DNA of 31,333 nucleotides from Priapulus caudatus (taxonomy: Eukaryota > Priapulida > Priapulimorpha > Priapulimorphida > Priapulidae), in the NCBI RefSeq assembly GCF_000485595.1, contig NW_014577532.1:176191-207523 (forward strand), in the 5' to 3' direction. The notes below the pieces were generated by a model, which was not told the DNA's origin, did no database searches, and saw nothing but the letters and a program-made list of their open reading frames with translations. Both the position numbers and the translations under genes were made by a program. Positions 30,861 to 31,333 of this stretch are shown here, piece after piece. How positions within the stretch are numbered: the first letter of the stretch is position 1; every line of letters begins with the position of its first letter.

Positions 30861-31333
30861 CACGTAGCAATACATGCATAAACGCGCACAAACACATACA
30901 TCGCAATACATCGTATTATATGTTAGGACTCTAGGCTATAGGCAGTAAAAATAACCTGTATATAAAGGAGCTAGTCGAATCTATGATCTTGCAGTGCAGC
31001 CTTGATCTTGCAGTGCAGACTTGCAGTCATACACTGATATGTACAGTCTTGTCGGGTTATTTACATTACTATCAATATCATAGTGACGGGAAGTTGTACT
31101 TGCAAGTAGTTGTAGTGTACGGCACTTGCTGTATACTGATCCATAGACTGATATAGCTAAGGCTAGTAACTAGTAAGTGTACTGGGACCGTAAATTAACC
31201 CACTATTACAACTAATTCATAAGGGCTCATGTAATACAGAAATGAATAAACCCTGAGGCTGAGTGTTCCAATTCTAAAGAAACGGTATTGCTAGGGAATA
31301 CTACGGTGTATTGACGTTGTGTTGGTGTAGGGA
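30861..31333. other. No gene recognised
   Basis: Contains a short direct repeat (GATCTTGCAGTGCAG twice, near 30984 and 31003) and ACTAGTAA fragments loosely like those in element E. It may be a diverged part of that element. Confidence 0.4.

Overview
Organism. This looks like invertebrate animal nuclear DNA. It has spliced genes with GT/AG junctions, a BOK-type BCL-2 family gene, tandem EGF-like modules, a THAP-type zinc-finger start, short TTAGGG-type arrays, long CA/TG and GA microsatellites and many short DNA transposons. I cannot name the species. The assembly has a 25-N gap (18475-18499), a single N (27936) and many one-base indels between duplicate copies. Those indels suggest long-read consensus errors, uncollapsed haplotypes, or both.

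Layout 1-17270. Two large arms, L (1-6160) and R (9366-14711), are inverted copies of each other. They differ by clean insertions: a 1.76-kb repeat in L (2491-4246) and a 751-bp Harbinger-like element in R (13476-14226). Both arms end at the same transposon, called element A here (4738-6160 and 9366-10828), which has long inverted ends. Between the arms lie a low-complexity spacer, two nested MITEs, and unit D (7698-9365), which holds a three-exon BOK-like gene on the minus strand. A second, direct copy of D (about 15598-17270) follows arm R and carries an indel-ridden copy of the same gene.

Layout 17271-22945. This part is AT-rich with few genes. The minus strand carries exon-like segments: a frameshifted exon at 19377-19583, a terminal exon at 20813-20954 and an exon at 21724-21879. 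The last two contain Cys-x2-Cys pairs and are separated by two hairpin-forming elements with CCCTAA arrays in their loops. I do not recognise this gene or genes.

Layout 22946-31333. In order: a CACACG-type minisatellite; a THAP-like start; block B (24430-26049) with a partial direct copy at 29279-30402; and the 3' part of a minus-strand EGF-repeat gene (26520 to about 27592). The EGF gene is interrupted by a 28-bp in-place inversion, and its array runs into low-quality sequence. Near the end, a second copy of the 1.76-kb repeat interrupts the second block B and carries a 26-bp perfect hairpin.

How it fits together. I see no operon or linked pathway. The recognisable genes (BOK-like, EGF-repeat, THAP-like) are unrelated neighbours. 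The main content is genome dynamics: several paired filled and empty insertion sites, repeat-bounded duplications and transposons carrying telomere-like arrays.
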